Source: Nitrospiraceae bacterium (GTDB taxonomy: Bacteria; Nitrospirota_A; Leptospirillia; Leptospirillales; Leptospirillaceae). Taken from it: a stretch of DNA of 9,608 nucleotides. The DNA is taken from assembly GCA_028064945.1 (NCBI GenBank), contig JAPTWQ010000019.1, positions 1 through 9,608 on the forward strand, in the 5' to 3' direction. Under the pieces are notes generated by a model that had not been told where the DNA came from, did no database searches, and was given only the letters and a program-made list of their open reading frames with translations. Each line of letters begins with the position of its first letter. Position 1 is the stretch's first letter. The position numbers and the translations under genes were made by a program. Below are positions 1 through 6,508 of the stretch, piece by piece.

Positions 1-45
1 CTTGTAAGCGGAAGGTTCTCGGTTCAATTCCGAGCAGGAGCTCCA
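1..45 (+). tRNA. tRNA-Thr (anticodon UGU), 3' part only
   Basis: The window opens inside the anticodon loop. CTTGTAA at 1-7 is a standard 7-nt loop with U33 and anticodon TGT, which reads ACA threonine codons. Next come the 3' anticodon-stem strand (8-12), a 5-nt variable loop (13-17) and a perfect T arm, with stem CTCGG/CCGAG around the loop TTCAATT (18-34). The 3' acceptor strand CAGGAGC (35-41), discriminator T (42) and an encoded CCA (43-45) complete it. The 5' half lies before the window, so acceptor and D-arm pairing cannot be checked. The identity rests on the anticodon alone. Confidence 0.9.
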
Positions 46-96
46 TATTATTGCCAAACGTTTTCCCTGAAAAACCCCTTCCTTAATTCTTTGGTG

Positions 97-148
97 GCCC
101 CATTTGTCGGTGGAGTGAGTCTCTGTTCAATTCCGAGCTGGCGGTCCA
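97..148 (+). pseudogene. Degenerate tRNA 3'-half remnant
   Basis: Positions 121-148 look like the T arm and 3' end of a tRNA: stem CTCTG/CCGAG with one mismatch around TTCAATT, then a 7-nt acceptor-like strand CTGGCGG, T and CCA. The block GTTCAATTCCGAGC is identical to the same part of the tRNA-Thr about 100 nt upstream. No D arm and no matching 5' acceptor strand (CCGCCAG) is visible before it. The stretch 97-120 gives only a poor anticodon-stem fit (CCCCA/TGGAG around an 8-nt loop). This is therefore most likely a relic or partial duplication rather than a working tRNA. The left boundary is a guess. Confidence 0.5.
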
Positions 149-321
149 GCTTTCGAATCCCTCCTTATATTCCTCTACCACACGCTAAAGAGTTCCGACG
201 GAAGGATTGGATAATGGCGGGCCCATGACATCGATCCCGTTTTTGTGATTAAATGAAAGGAAGATCTGGGGAGAATTTTTGAGAGAGGATAAGGCTTGAT
301 GCCACATTTCATGGGGAGGCT

Positions 322-927
322 ATGAGTCAGGAATCGCTTGAAGCCCATGACCTGATGGAGTCGCTCAGCGAGTCCATCGAAAAGCGCGAAGAAAAAAGAG
401 ATCAGTGGAATATCAAGGTGGCGCTTACCACCTCTATTTTGGCTGTTTTCGCCGCATTGTCAAACCTGGAATCAGAGCAGAAAACATCGGAAGCGATCAT
501 GCTGAAAAACTCCGCCATCTTCTATCAGGCCAAGGCTTCCGACCAGTGGTCTTTCTACCAGGCAAAAAAGATCAAGCTCCATATGTCCGAAAACCAGGTT
601 CACTTGGTGGACCTTCTCCATCCTTCCCGTAGCGAAAGGGACCGTTTGGAAAAATTGGTGGCGAAATACAAGGGGCAAGTCGGAAAAATAAAATCCCAGG
701 CCATCGGATTCGAAAATGAACGGGACCGGATGAATGCCCTTTCCGACAGGTCCCTGGAGCACCATCACGCCTTTGCCCTCAGCGTCGTCTGTTTTCAGAT
801 CAGTATCGTCCTCTCCTCGATGGCTGTCATGCTCAGAAGAAACTCCCTCTGGTATGTCAGCCTCGGGCTCGGAGGTCTGGGGGCATTGGCCTTCGTCAAT
901 GGCTTCCTTATGTTCTTCCATTTTTAG
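322..927 (+). CDS. DUF4337 family membrane protein
   Basis: This 201-aa protein is of unknown function. A hydrophilic, charged N-terminus (1-30) is followed by a first hydrophobic segment (about 32-49). A middle soluble part holds the block ASDQWSFYQAKKIK (72-85) and a charged helical, probably coiled-coil stretch (about 102-145). Two more membrane segments lie at about 150-171 and 176-199. The DQW-YQAK-IK block after a first membrane helix, plus two C-terminal helices, is what I know of the DUF4337 family. The protein is probably an inner-membrane protein with its middle part on one side. The start is the ATG behind TGGGGAGG (312-319); spacing is tight, but the next in-frame ATG (355) has no ribosome site. 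A small lipoprotein gene follows after 14 nt, so the two are probably co-transcribed. Confidence 0.75.
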   Translation: MSQESLEAHDLMESLSESIEKREEKRDQWNIKVALTTSILAVFAALSNLESEQKTSEAIMLKNSAIFYQAKASDQWSFYQAKKIKLHMSENQVHLVDLLHPSRSERDRLEKLVAKYKGQVGKIKSQAIGFENERDRMNALSDRSLEHHHAFALSVVCFQISIVLSSMAVMLRRNSLWYVSLGLGGLGALAFVNGFLMFFHF

Positions 928-941
928 TCAGGGGATTCCTG

Positions 942-1184
942 ATGAGACTGTTTCAAATTCAAAGAGAACTCCTGGGTATCGTATTCGGATCGCTTCTAGT
1001 TGTGGCAGGTTGCCATTCTCCGCAGGAAACATCCAAAACGGCGACCTCTTCCGGCCCGGTCACCCCTTCCGCCGCCAAACACGCGGCCTCCCCTCCGCTC
1101 CTTCCCGGAGAACTGGGGGGAGCCAATTCGTTTGTTCCCTATGCGGACAAGCCCCCCTTGGGAACTCCCGTGGAAACCCATTGA
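942..1184 (+). CDS. Small putative lipoprotein, function unknown
   Basis: This 80-aa product has an N-terminal signal: basic ends (R2, R8), a hydrophobic core at about 10-22 and a lipobox V-A-G-C with the cysteine at residue 24. That predicts cleavage by signal peptidase II and lipid anchoring. The mature part is only about 57 residues, rich in Pro, Ala, Ser and Gly, with no recognised domain, so it may be a short surface tether or a degenerate gene. The ATG at 942 lies 7 nt after AGGGG (930-934). It follows the DUF4337 gene by 14 nt, which suggests one transcript. Two overlapping frames (734-1195 and 1000-1239) lack a signal or domain, so this frame is preferred. The product family is not recognised. 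Confidence 0.6.
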   Translation: MRLFQIQRELLGIVFGSLLVVAGCHSPQETSKTATSSGPVTPSAAKHAASPPLLPGELGGANSFVPYADKPPLGTPVETH

Positions 1185-1255
1185 ATTGCCGATGATTGAT
1201 GTCTCATCCCTCAAGGGGACAAGGGGGTTGATTTATTAAAGGAGATCTGTAGAAT

Positions 1256-1777
1256 ATGACCGATAACCCCGTTTTGCCCCCCTCCCCCGACCGATTGACC
1301 GATGAGATCTCTCATCTCCTTGTTTCAATGGGACTGACACTCTACGATCTTGTGCTACCCAGGAAAAACAGCGGTGTCCTTCGGGTGTTTATCGAAAGCC
1401 CCGAGGGGGTGACGATTGACCAGCTGGAAGGCGCCAGCCGCCGTATCAGTGTGTTGCTGGATGTCCTGGATCCTTTCCCGGGCCGTTATCACCTTGAGGT
1501 CAGTTCCCCCGGCCTTGACCGGATGCTGAAGATTCCGGCGGACATTGAGCGCAATCCGGGGCGGTGGGTCAATGTCAAGCTTATTGAACCCATTTCCGGT
1601 CAGAAGGTGTGGAAGGGTCGGATCGGGGCCGTGACATCGGAGGGATTCGAGCTTTTGGTCTCATCCGGAAAGAAGTCTGCTACGCTTGAGATAAGTTTTT
1701 CGAATGTCAAAAGCGTGCAGGCCGAGTTCTGGCGGTCTGTTCCCGCACCAGCAACGCGGGAAACGGGCCGGCCATGA
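1256..1777 (+). CDS. rimP: Ribosome maturation factor RimP
   Basis: RimP binds the free 30S subunit and helps its late assembly. The 173-aa product has the expected two-part fold. The N-terminal alpha/beta domain (about 10-90) contains VLRVFIES, then GVTIDQLEGASRRIS and the family hallmark LEVSSPGLDR (about 81-90). A C-terminal SH3-like barrel (about 95-160) follows, with the KGRIGAV strand. The last 15 residues are a disordered tail. The ATG is preceded by AAAGGAG (1238-1244) at 11-nt spacing. As in many bacteria it lies directly upstream of nusA and opens the operon here. No clear promoter was identified in the 71 nt between it and the lipoprotein gene. Confidence 0.95.
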   Translation: MTDNPVLPPSPDRLTDEISHLLVSMGLTLYDLVLPRKNSGVLRVFIESPEGVTIDQLEGASRRISVLLDVLDPFPGRYHLEVSSPGLDRMLKIPADIERNPGRWVNVKLIEPISGQKVWKGRIGAVTSEGFELLVSSGKKSATLEISFSNVKSVQAEFWRSVPAPATRETGRP

Positions 1778-1872
1778 GGAAAAAATGCCATCGTGTGGTA
1801 CAGTGAACTGATGTGTCGAGACGGAAAGCTTGTTGCCCGGACGAAGAGACGGGGACCGATTGGGAGAGATGA

Positions 1873-3216
1873 ATGGTTAATCAGGAATTGTTGAGTGTTC
1901 TTGACCAGCTACACCGGGAGAAGGGAATTCCCCAGGAGACTCTCCTGGAAGCCCTGCAGTCTGCGATTCTTATTGCAGCAAGAAAACGTTATGGCGGTGG
2001 GGATAATTTCCAGGTCGAAATCGATCCGAGAACGGGAGAAATTCAGGTCCTTCATATTCGCCGGATTGTCGAGAATGTTCTTTCTCCCAGTGAGGAAGTC
2101 TCTCTTTCCGAGGCAATGGAATCCGACCCTGAGGCGGAAGTTGGCGACGAAATAGGGTCCTACCTGGAGATTGACGATTTCGGTCGGATCGCAGCCCAGG
2201 CGGCAAAGCAGGTCATATTCCAGAAGGTGCGCGAAGCTGAATGGTCAGTGGTGGCCAAGGAATTTGGCGGGAAAAAAGGGAATGTTGTCGCTGGGGTCTA
2301 CATCGGACAGGAAAAGAGAAACTTCATCGTAGACCTTGGAAAGACGGAAGCGATCCTGCCCTTCAAGGAACAGATTCCCAGAGAATCCTTCCACCGGGGA
2401 GACAGGGTCAAGGCCCTTCTGCTCGACATCAGAACGACGACCAGAGGTCCGCAGCTTATTCTTTCTCGGACTCATCCTGATTTCCTTGCCCGCCTCTTCG
2501 AGAAGGAAGTGCCCGAAATCAGCGAGGGAATCATCGAGATCAAGGGGGTGGTCCGTGATCCGGGTGAACGGGCCAAGGTGGCTGTCCTTTCCCGGGATCC
2601 AAATGTCGATCCGGTCGGTTCATGCGTCGGAGTCAAGGGATCCCGCGTCCAGGCCATCGTTCGGGAAATTCATGGAGAAAAGATCGATATCATCGACTGG
2701 AGCCCGGATCCTGGGACATTTATCGCTCGTGCCCTCTCTCCGGCCAAGGTCCTTCGTGTGGCGACCCGGGACGGGGAGTTCGACAAGGTGGCAACGGTCG
2801 TCGTCGCCAACCAGCAGCTTTCCCTGGCGATCGGTCGCCGGGGACAAAATGTTCGCCTTGCGGCAAAGCTGACCGGATGGAAGATCGATATCTTCAGTGA
2901 GCAGCAGTACGAAGCCGATCGAATGGCCCGCACCGCAGAAGGGGAGAGTGAAGCGCATCCCGACCTCGCACCGGAAGTTCCGGCAATGATTCTGCTCGAG
3001 GATCTTCCCGGAATGGGAGGAAACATGGCCGATGCCCTGAAAGCGGCAGGTTTTGACAGTGTCGAAAAGGTAGCCAACGCTTCCGCTGAAGACATTGCCA
3101 GACTTCCGAAATTTGGTCCGAAAACAGCAGCGAAGCTGATCGAGACCGCGCGGGATTTCTTGGGTTATCCGAAGACTTCCGGGACAACGACGGAGACTGA
3201 TTCGGGCTCGCTTTAA
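1873..3216 (+). CDS. nusA: Transcription termination/antitermination factor NusA
   Basis: NusA binds RNA polymerase and nascent RNA and modulates pausing, intrinsic termination and rRNA antitermination. The 447-aa protein shows the standard order: an N-terminal polymerase-binding domain (about 1-130), an S1 RNA-binding domain (about 137-202, VVAGVYIGQEKRNFIVDLG), KH1 (about 205-280, with VDPVGSCVGVKG from 245) and KH2 (about 282-345, with IGRRGQNVRLAAKLTGW from 320). One C-terminal helix-hairpin-helix region lies at about 373-430 (LPGMGG and LPKFGPKTAAKLI). It lacks the two full acidic repeats of the E. coli protein. The ATG lies just behind GGGAGAG (1862-1868). A 95-nt spacer separates it from rimP, so a minor internal promoter or leader signal is possible, but none is recognised. 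Confidence 0.97.
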   Translation: MVNQELLSVLDQLHREKGIPQETLLEALQSAILIAARKRYGGGDNFQVEIDPRTGEIQVLHIRRIVENVLSPSEEVSLSEAMESDPEAEVGDEIGSYLEIDDFGRIAAQAAKQVIFQKVREAEWSVVAKEFGGKKGNVVAGVYIGQEKRNFIVDLGKTEAILPFKEQIPRESFHRGDRVKALLLDIRTTTRGPQLILSRTHPDFLARLFEKEVPEISEGIIEIKGVVRDPGERAKVAVLSRDPNVDPVGSCVGVKGSRVQAIVREIHGEKIDIIDWSPDPGTFIARALSPAKVLRVATRDGEFDKVATVVVANQQLSLAIGRRGQNVRLAAKLTGWKIDIFSEQQYEADRMARTAEGESEAHPDLAPEVPAMILLEDLPGMGGNMADALKAAGFDSVEKVANASAEDIARLPKFGPKTAAKLIETARDFLGYPKTSGTTTETDSGSL

Positions 3217-3221
3217 TAAAG

Positions 3222-3235
3222 AGGGGGATGATTCT
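3222..3235 (+). promoter_or_regulatory. Ribosome binding site deciding the TTG start of infB
   Basis: A purine-rich GAGGGGG lies about 7 nt before TTG 3236. The ATG just after the G-run (3229) reads only three codons in another frame before TGA, so it cannot start IF2. The codons after the TTG encode KVYELAREL, the conserved beginning of IF2. A weak UUG start on a strong ribosome site could limit infB expression relative to nusA. Confidence 0.6.
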
Positions 3236-5845
3236 TTGAAGGTTTATGAATTGGCTCGCGAATTGAAAATGGAAAGCAAATCCCTGCTTGCCAAACTTAA
3301 ACTGTGGGGGATTCATGCTCCCTCTCACATGGCGACTCTCGACGAAAGAACCGTCAATATCGTCCGGCAAAAGGTAAAAAAGGGAGAGGAAGCTCCCGAG
3401 GCTCCCAAGAAACCGATTCTCATCAAGAAGAAGTCCGCCTCCCCCGGTTCGGAAAGCCCGGAATCTCCCACCATCCAGACCGAAGCGCCTTTCACTCCAG
3501 AAGCGCCTTCTGAGCCAGAATCGACTGTCGTGATGGAAAAGGTCACGAAGCCCGCGGAAGCGGCGCCTCCCGTCGCCGAAGGACATCCGGTCGCAACATC
3601 GCCCGCCGAAAACATTCTTCCACGGATCCCTGTCGAAGGGTGGACCCAGGAAAATGCACCGGCCCGTCAGACGGAAAAGGCCTCTTCCCCACCTTCCGCG
3701 GCCGTATTGTCGAAGGATGCGGCGGAAAAGGGCGTTTCCCGTGACCGGAGTCTTCCTGGCGACAAGCGCGGAAAGCCGGCCAAGACCTCCAAGGAAAAAA
3801 ACCAGAAGCTTGACCGTCTTCACATGCTGAGGGAAGAGGATTTTGTCGATCTCGATGAAACTGGAGAGAAAGAATCCCCCGCCGCCAAACCCGCCGTTTC
3901 TCCGGCTCCGGCCCACCGGGTCGTCGCCCCGGGGGCTCCGCCTGAATCCCAGCCATCGGCAAGGACAGCATTTCCGCGCCCCGCTTTTAAAAAGCCATCT
4001 TCCTTCAAGAAGAAGGGAAAAGGCGGGAGCGATTCGCGGGGAGCCGCCCCGGCTGTTGACGGGACTAAGGCCCGCAAGAAATCCATACGGATCGAGGCCG
4101 GAACCAGCGTCAAGGATTTTGCGGACAAAATGGGAGTCAAGGTGCAGGATGTCATCATGCGCCTGATGGCGATGGGCGTGATGACCACGATCACCGAGCC
4201 GGTCGACCCCGAAGCCGCGATGCTCGTCGCCGAACAGCTGGGAATCGCCGTTGAGATCCAGCAGGAGGAACCGGAGGAAGCCATACTCGGGGAGTCGGAG
4301 GACTCGCCTGAAGACCTATTGACCCGTCCTCCCGTCGTGACGATCATGGGGCATACTGACCATGGAAAAACATCGCTCCTCGATGCCATCCGGAAGAGCA
4401 AGGTGGCAGAAGGAGAGGCGGGTGGCATCACCCAGCATATCGGCGCCTATACCGTCTCGATCAACGGACGGGACATCACCTTCCTGGACACACCCGGACA
4501 CGAGGCCTTCACGGCAATGCGGGCCCGTGGAGCCAAGGCGACCGATGTCGTCGTCCTCGTAGTTGCCGCGGACGATGGTGTCATGCCCCAGACGGTGGAG
4601 GCTATCAATCATGCCCGGGCGGCCGAGGTTCCGATCGTCGTCGCCATCAACAAGATCGACAAACCGGAAGCGAACCCGGACCGCGTCAAGCAGGCACTGT
4701 CAGAGTATGGACTTACCCCAGAGGAATGGGGAGGGACGACGATATTCTGTCCGGTCTCGGCCAAAAAAAGAACAGGTCTGGATCTTCTTCTCGAAATGAT
4801 CCTGCTTCAGGCGGATGTTCTTGATCTCAAGGCCAACCCGAATCGTCGGGCTCGCGGTCTCGTGATCGAATCACGTCTGGACAGGGGAAGAGGTATTGTC
4901 GCTTCGGTTCTCGTTCAGAAAGGAACACTCAGGGTCGGAAACTTTCTTGTCCTGGGAGCCCAGGTCGGTCGGGTTCGAAGTCTGACGGACGCATTCGGTC
5001 ACCGGGTCACGGAGGTTACGCCCTCCCATTCGGCCGAGGTTGTCGGACTCGACGGAATGCCTCAGCCGGGTGACATTTTCATTGCGGTCGAGGATGAAAA
5101 GCTTGGTCGTCAGGTGGCAATGGCCCGACAGGCACGACAAAGGGCCGTCCAGCTCCTCCAGAACAAGAAGGTCACGCTCGAGGATCTTTACTCCCAGATT
5201 GAGGAAGGCATCATCAAGGATCTGAATCTGATCCTCAAGGTTGATGTTCAGGGCTCAATCGAGCCTATCCGGCAGGCGATCGGAAAGCTCGAGAACAAGA
5301 AGGTCAGGGTGCGCTTCATTCATGAGGGGGTTGGAGGAATCCGGGAAACCGATGTCTTGCTGGCCCAGGCATCAAACGCCGTCATACTCGGCTTCAATGT
5401 CCGTCCCGAACCAAAGGCCCTGGCCCTGGCGGAGCGGGAAAAGGTCGAGATGAAATTCTACTCCGTAATCTATGACGCCGTTGAGGATATACGGAAAGCG
5501 ATGGAAGGAATGTTGTCGCCGACCATCCGCGAAAAATTTGTGGGCCGGGCCGAGGTCCGACAGGTTTACAATATCTCACGGGTCGGAACGGTTGCCGGAT
5601 GCTATGTCTCAGAAGGTGTCATGCAGCGGACAGGGACTGTGGTCAAGCTCATTCGGGACGGAACGGTGGTTTTCGAAGGGAAGATGGAAGCCCTGAAACG
5701 CTTCAAGGATGATGTTCGTGAGGTGGCCGCCGGCTACGAGTGCGGGATATCCCTGGAAAACTTCCGGGACATCAAGGTCGGTGACCTGATCGAATGCTTC
5801 GTCCAAGAAAAGATAGCGGGAAAGCTTGAGCCGGTCACTACATGA
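3236..5845 (+). CDS. infB: Translation initiation factor IF-2
   Basis: IF2 is the GTPase that places fMet-tRNA on the 30S subunit and promotes 50S joining. The 869 aa comprise an IF2_N module (1-50), a long disordered Pro/Ala/Lys/Glu-rich linker (about 52-280), a second IF2_N module (about 282-340), the G domain (about 365-535), beta-barrel domain II, domain III and the fMet-tRNA-binding C-terminal barrel (to about 865). G motifs are GHTDHGKT (372-379), [13 protein letters not shown] (418-422), NKID (472-475) and SAK (508-510). The P-loop carries Thr where IF2 normally has Val (GHVDHGKT). The start is TTG, supported by GAGGGGG upstream (about 3222-3228) and by residues KVYELAREL, which match the family N-terminus directly. 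It follows nusA by 19 nt with no ylxR or ylxQ between. The stop TGA (5843-5845) sits in ATGA. Confidence 0.97.
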   Translation: MKVYELARELKMESKSLLAKLKLWGIHAPSHMATLDERTVNIVRQKVKKGEEAPEAPKKPILIKKKSASPGSESPESPTIQTEAPFTPEAPSEPESTVVMEKVTKPAEAAPPVAEGHPVATSPAENILPRIPVEGWTQENAPARQTEKASSPPSAAVLSKDAAEKGVSRDRSLPGDKRGKPAKTSKEKNQKLDRLHMLREEDFVDLDETGEKESPAAKPAVSPAPAHRVVAPGAPPESQPSARTAFPRPAFKKPSSFKKKGKGGSDSRGAAPAVDGTKARKKSIRIEAGTSVKDFADKMGVKVQDVIMRLMAMGVMTTITEPVDPEAAMLVAEQLGIAVEIQQEEPEEAILGESEDSPEDLLTRPPVVTIMGHTDHGKTSLLDAIRKSKVAEGEAGGITQHIGAYTVSINGRDITFLDTPGHEAFTAMRARGAKATDVVVLVVAADDGVMPQTVEAINHARAAEVPIVVAINKIDKPEANPDRVKQALSEYGLTPEEWGGTTIFCPVSAKKRTGLDLLLEMILLQADVLDLKANPNRRARGLVIESRLDRGRGIVASVLVQKGTLRVGNFLVLGAQVGRVRSLTDAFGHRVTEVTPSHSAEVVGLDGMPQPGDIFIAVEDEKLGRQVAMARQARQRAVQLLQNKKVTLEDLYSQIEEGIIKDLNLILKVDVQGSIEPIRQAIGKLENKKVRVRFIHEGVGGIRETDVLLAQASNAVILGFNVRPEPKALALAEREKVEMKFYSVIYDAVEDIRKAMEGMLSPTIREKFVGRAEVRQVYNISRVGTVAGCYVSEGVMQRTGTVVKLIRDGTVVFEGKMEALKRFKDDVREVAAGYECGISLENFRDIKVGDLIECFVQEKIAGKLEPVTT

Positions 5846-6146
5846 GAGGAGTCCGAATCGGAGATCTCCGATCGCGCACCTCATCCTGGTCCTCCATTTT
5901 CCTGACGTCCATTCCCTCAAGGAAAAAAGACAGCTCTTGTCGAGCCTGACCGCCAGAATTAGAGAGAGGTATCCCGTTTCGATCGCAGAAACGGGATACC
6001 AGGATCTCTGGCAGAGGGCTGTAGTCGAGGTGGTCATGATTTCCTCAGACTCAGGTCTCCCGGAACGTATTTTCGAGAAGATTCGGGAGATGGTGATTTC
6101 TTACCCCGAGATCGTTCTTCTCGATTCGCATCGGGAATTTCTATGA
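5826..6146 (+). CDS. DUF503 (YlxP-like) protein, start uncertain
   Basis: This is a small DUF503 protein of unclear function, often found in this operon between infB and rbfA and suspected of a ribosome-related role. The family block HSLKEKRQLLSSL and the block PVSIAETGYQDLWQRA are plain, and the C-terminal half is a ferredoxin-like alpha/beta pattern. The given coordinates are the widest frame opened by a usual start, TTG 5826, which overlaps infB by 20 nt and adds an Arg-rich, non-family leader of about 15 residues. The family-like N-terminus (AHLILVLHFPDVHSLKEKR) instead begins at ATC 5871, with GGAG 7 nt before it, giving 91 aa, the usual length. An ATG overlapping the infB stop (5842) is in another frame. 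The stop overlaps the rbfA ATG. The gene is certain; its start is not. Confidence 0.85.
   Translation: MSRSLHERSPNRRSPIAHLILVLHFPDVHSLKEKRQLLSSLTARIRERYPVSIAETGYQDLWQRAVVEVVMISSDSGLPERIFEKIREMVISYPEIVLLDSHREFL
5857..5872 (+). promoter_or_regulatory. 16-nt perfect palindrome over the DUF503 ribosome site
   Basis: ATCGGAGATCTCCGAT is its own reverse complement. As RNA it could form a 6-bp stem with a GATC loop. It contains the GGAG (5860-5863) best placed to serve ATC 5871, and its last bases include the first two bases of that codon. Folding would hide the ribosome site. A regulatory role is inference only; the palindrome itself is exact. Confidence 0.4.
5968..6000 (+). repeat. Perfect 13-bp inverted repeat inside the DUF503 gene
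   Basis: GGTATCCCGTTTC (5968-5980) and GAAACGGGATACC (5988-6000) are exact reverse complements separated by 7 nt (GATCGCA). The stem encodes part of the conserved RYPVSIAETGYQD stretch, so it is not an insertion that breaks the gene. No run of T follows, so it is not an intrinsic terminator. Transcribed, it would make a strong hairpin in the middle of the operon mRNA. The role is unknown; an RNase III processing or mRNA-stability site is one possibility. Confidence 0.8.
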
Positions 6147-6508
6147 AACATGATTCCGGATTCCGGAGGGCGGACAGGGTCTCCGGAGAAATACACGAAG
6201 TCATGGCACTGATTCTCTCCCGTTTTTCCCGGGACTCCCGCCTTTCCAGGGCGACGATCACGAGAGTGGCGCTTTCGGGGGATCTTCGGAAAGCAACGAT
6301 TTACTATCGCGTTTATCCCGGAGAGGATCCGGTTGCCTGTCAGGAAGCTTTCGACCGCTACTGCGGCGGGCTTCGAAAGGAGCTTGCGAGCCGGATCAGG
6401 ATCAAATACATTCCCGCTCTGACCTTTACCCTTGATGCCGATGAAGAAGATCCCGGCAGAATCGAACGGCTGTTGGCAAATCCTGCCGCCGGGGATGGAG
6501 ACGTGTGA
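6143..6508 (+). CDS. rbfA: 30S ribosome-binding factor RbfA
   Basis: RbfA is a KH-type cold-shock protein that binds the 30S subunit near helix 1 of 16S rRNA and assists its late maturation. The 121-aa product has the N-terminal RRADRVSGEIHEVMALIL helix (about 8-26), a central KATIYYRVYPG strand region (about 50-60) and the typical C-terminal half. There LRKELASRIRIKYIPALTF leads into a D-rich stretch and RIERLL (about 78-112). The length is normal. The ATG shares ATGA with the DUF503 stop, and the gene's own stop shares GTGA with the truB start, so translation is probably coupled along DUF503, rbfA and truB. Confidence 0.95.
   Translation: MKHDSGFRRADRVSGEIHEVMALILSRFSRDSRLSRATITRVALSGDLRKATIYYRVYPGEDPVACQEAFDRYCGGLRKELASRIRIKYIPALTFTLDADEEDPGRIERLLANPAAGDGDV

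Noticed and set aside
60..75. Short AT-rich hairpin after tRNA-Thr as a terminator
   Set aside because: The stem is only about 5 bp, all A-T but one, and no T-run follows.
734..1195. + strand frame of 153 codons overlapping the DUF4337 and lipoprotein genes
   Set aside because: It is Ser/Pro/Arg-rich with no domain, and it overlaps two frames that have membrane helices and a lipobox.
1185..1255. Promoter for the rimP operon
   Set aside because: I looked for -35/-10 pairs and found only weak matches, not enough to call one.
1774..1806. Ten-codon frame starting in the rimP stop (ATGA) as a possible nusA leader peptide
   Set aside because: It is very short, has no ribosome site of its own and no codon pattern typical of attenuators, so chance is likely.
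2894..3916. Long minus-strand frame (340 codons) opposite nusA and infB
   Set aside because: It lies opposite the low-complexity infB linker and nusA end. Its Gly/Arg/Phe-rich product has no domain, and biased codon use on the + strand explains its openness.
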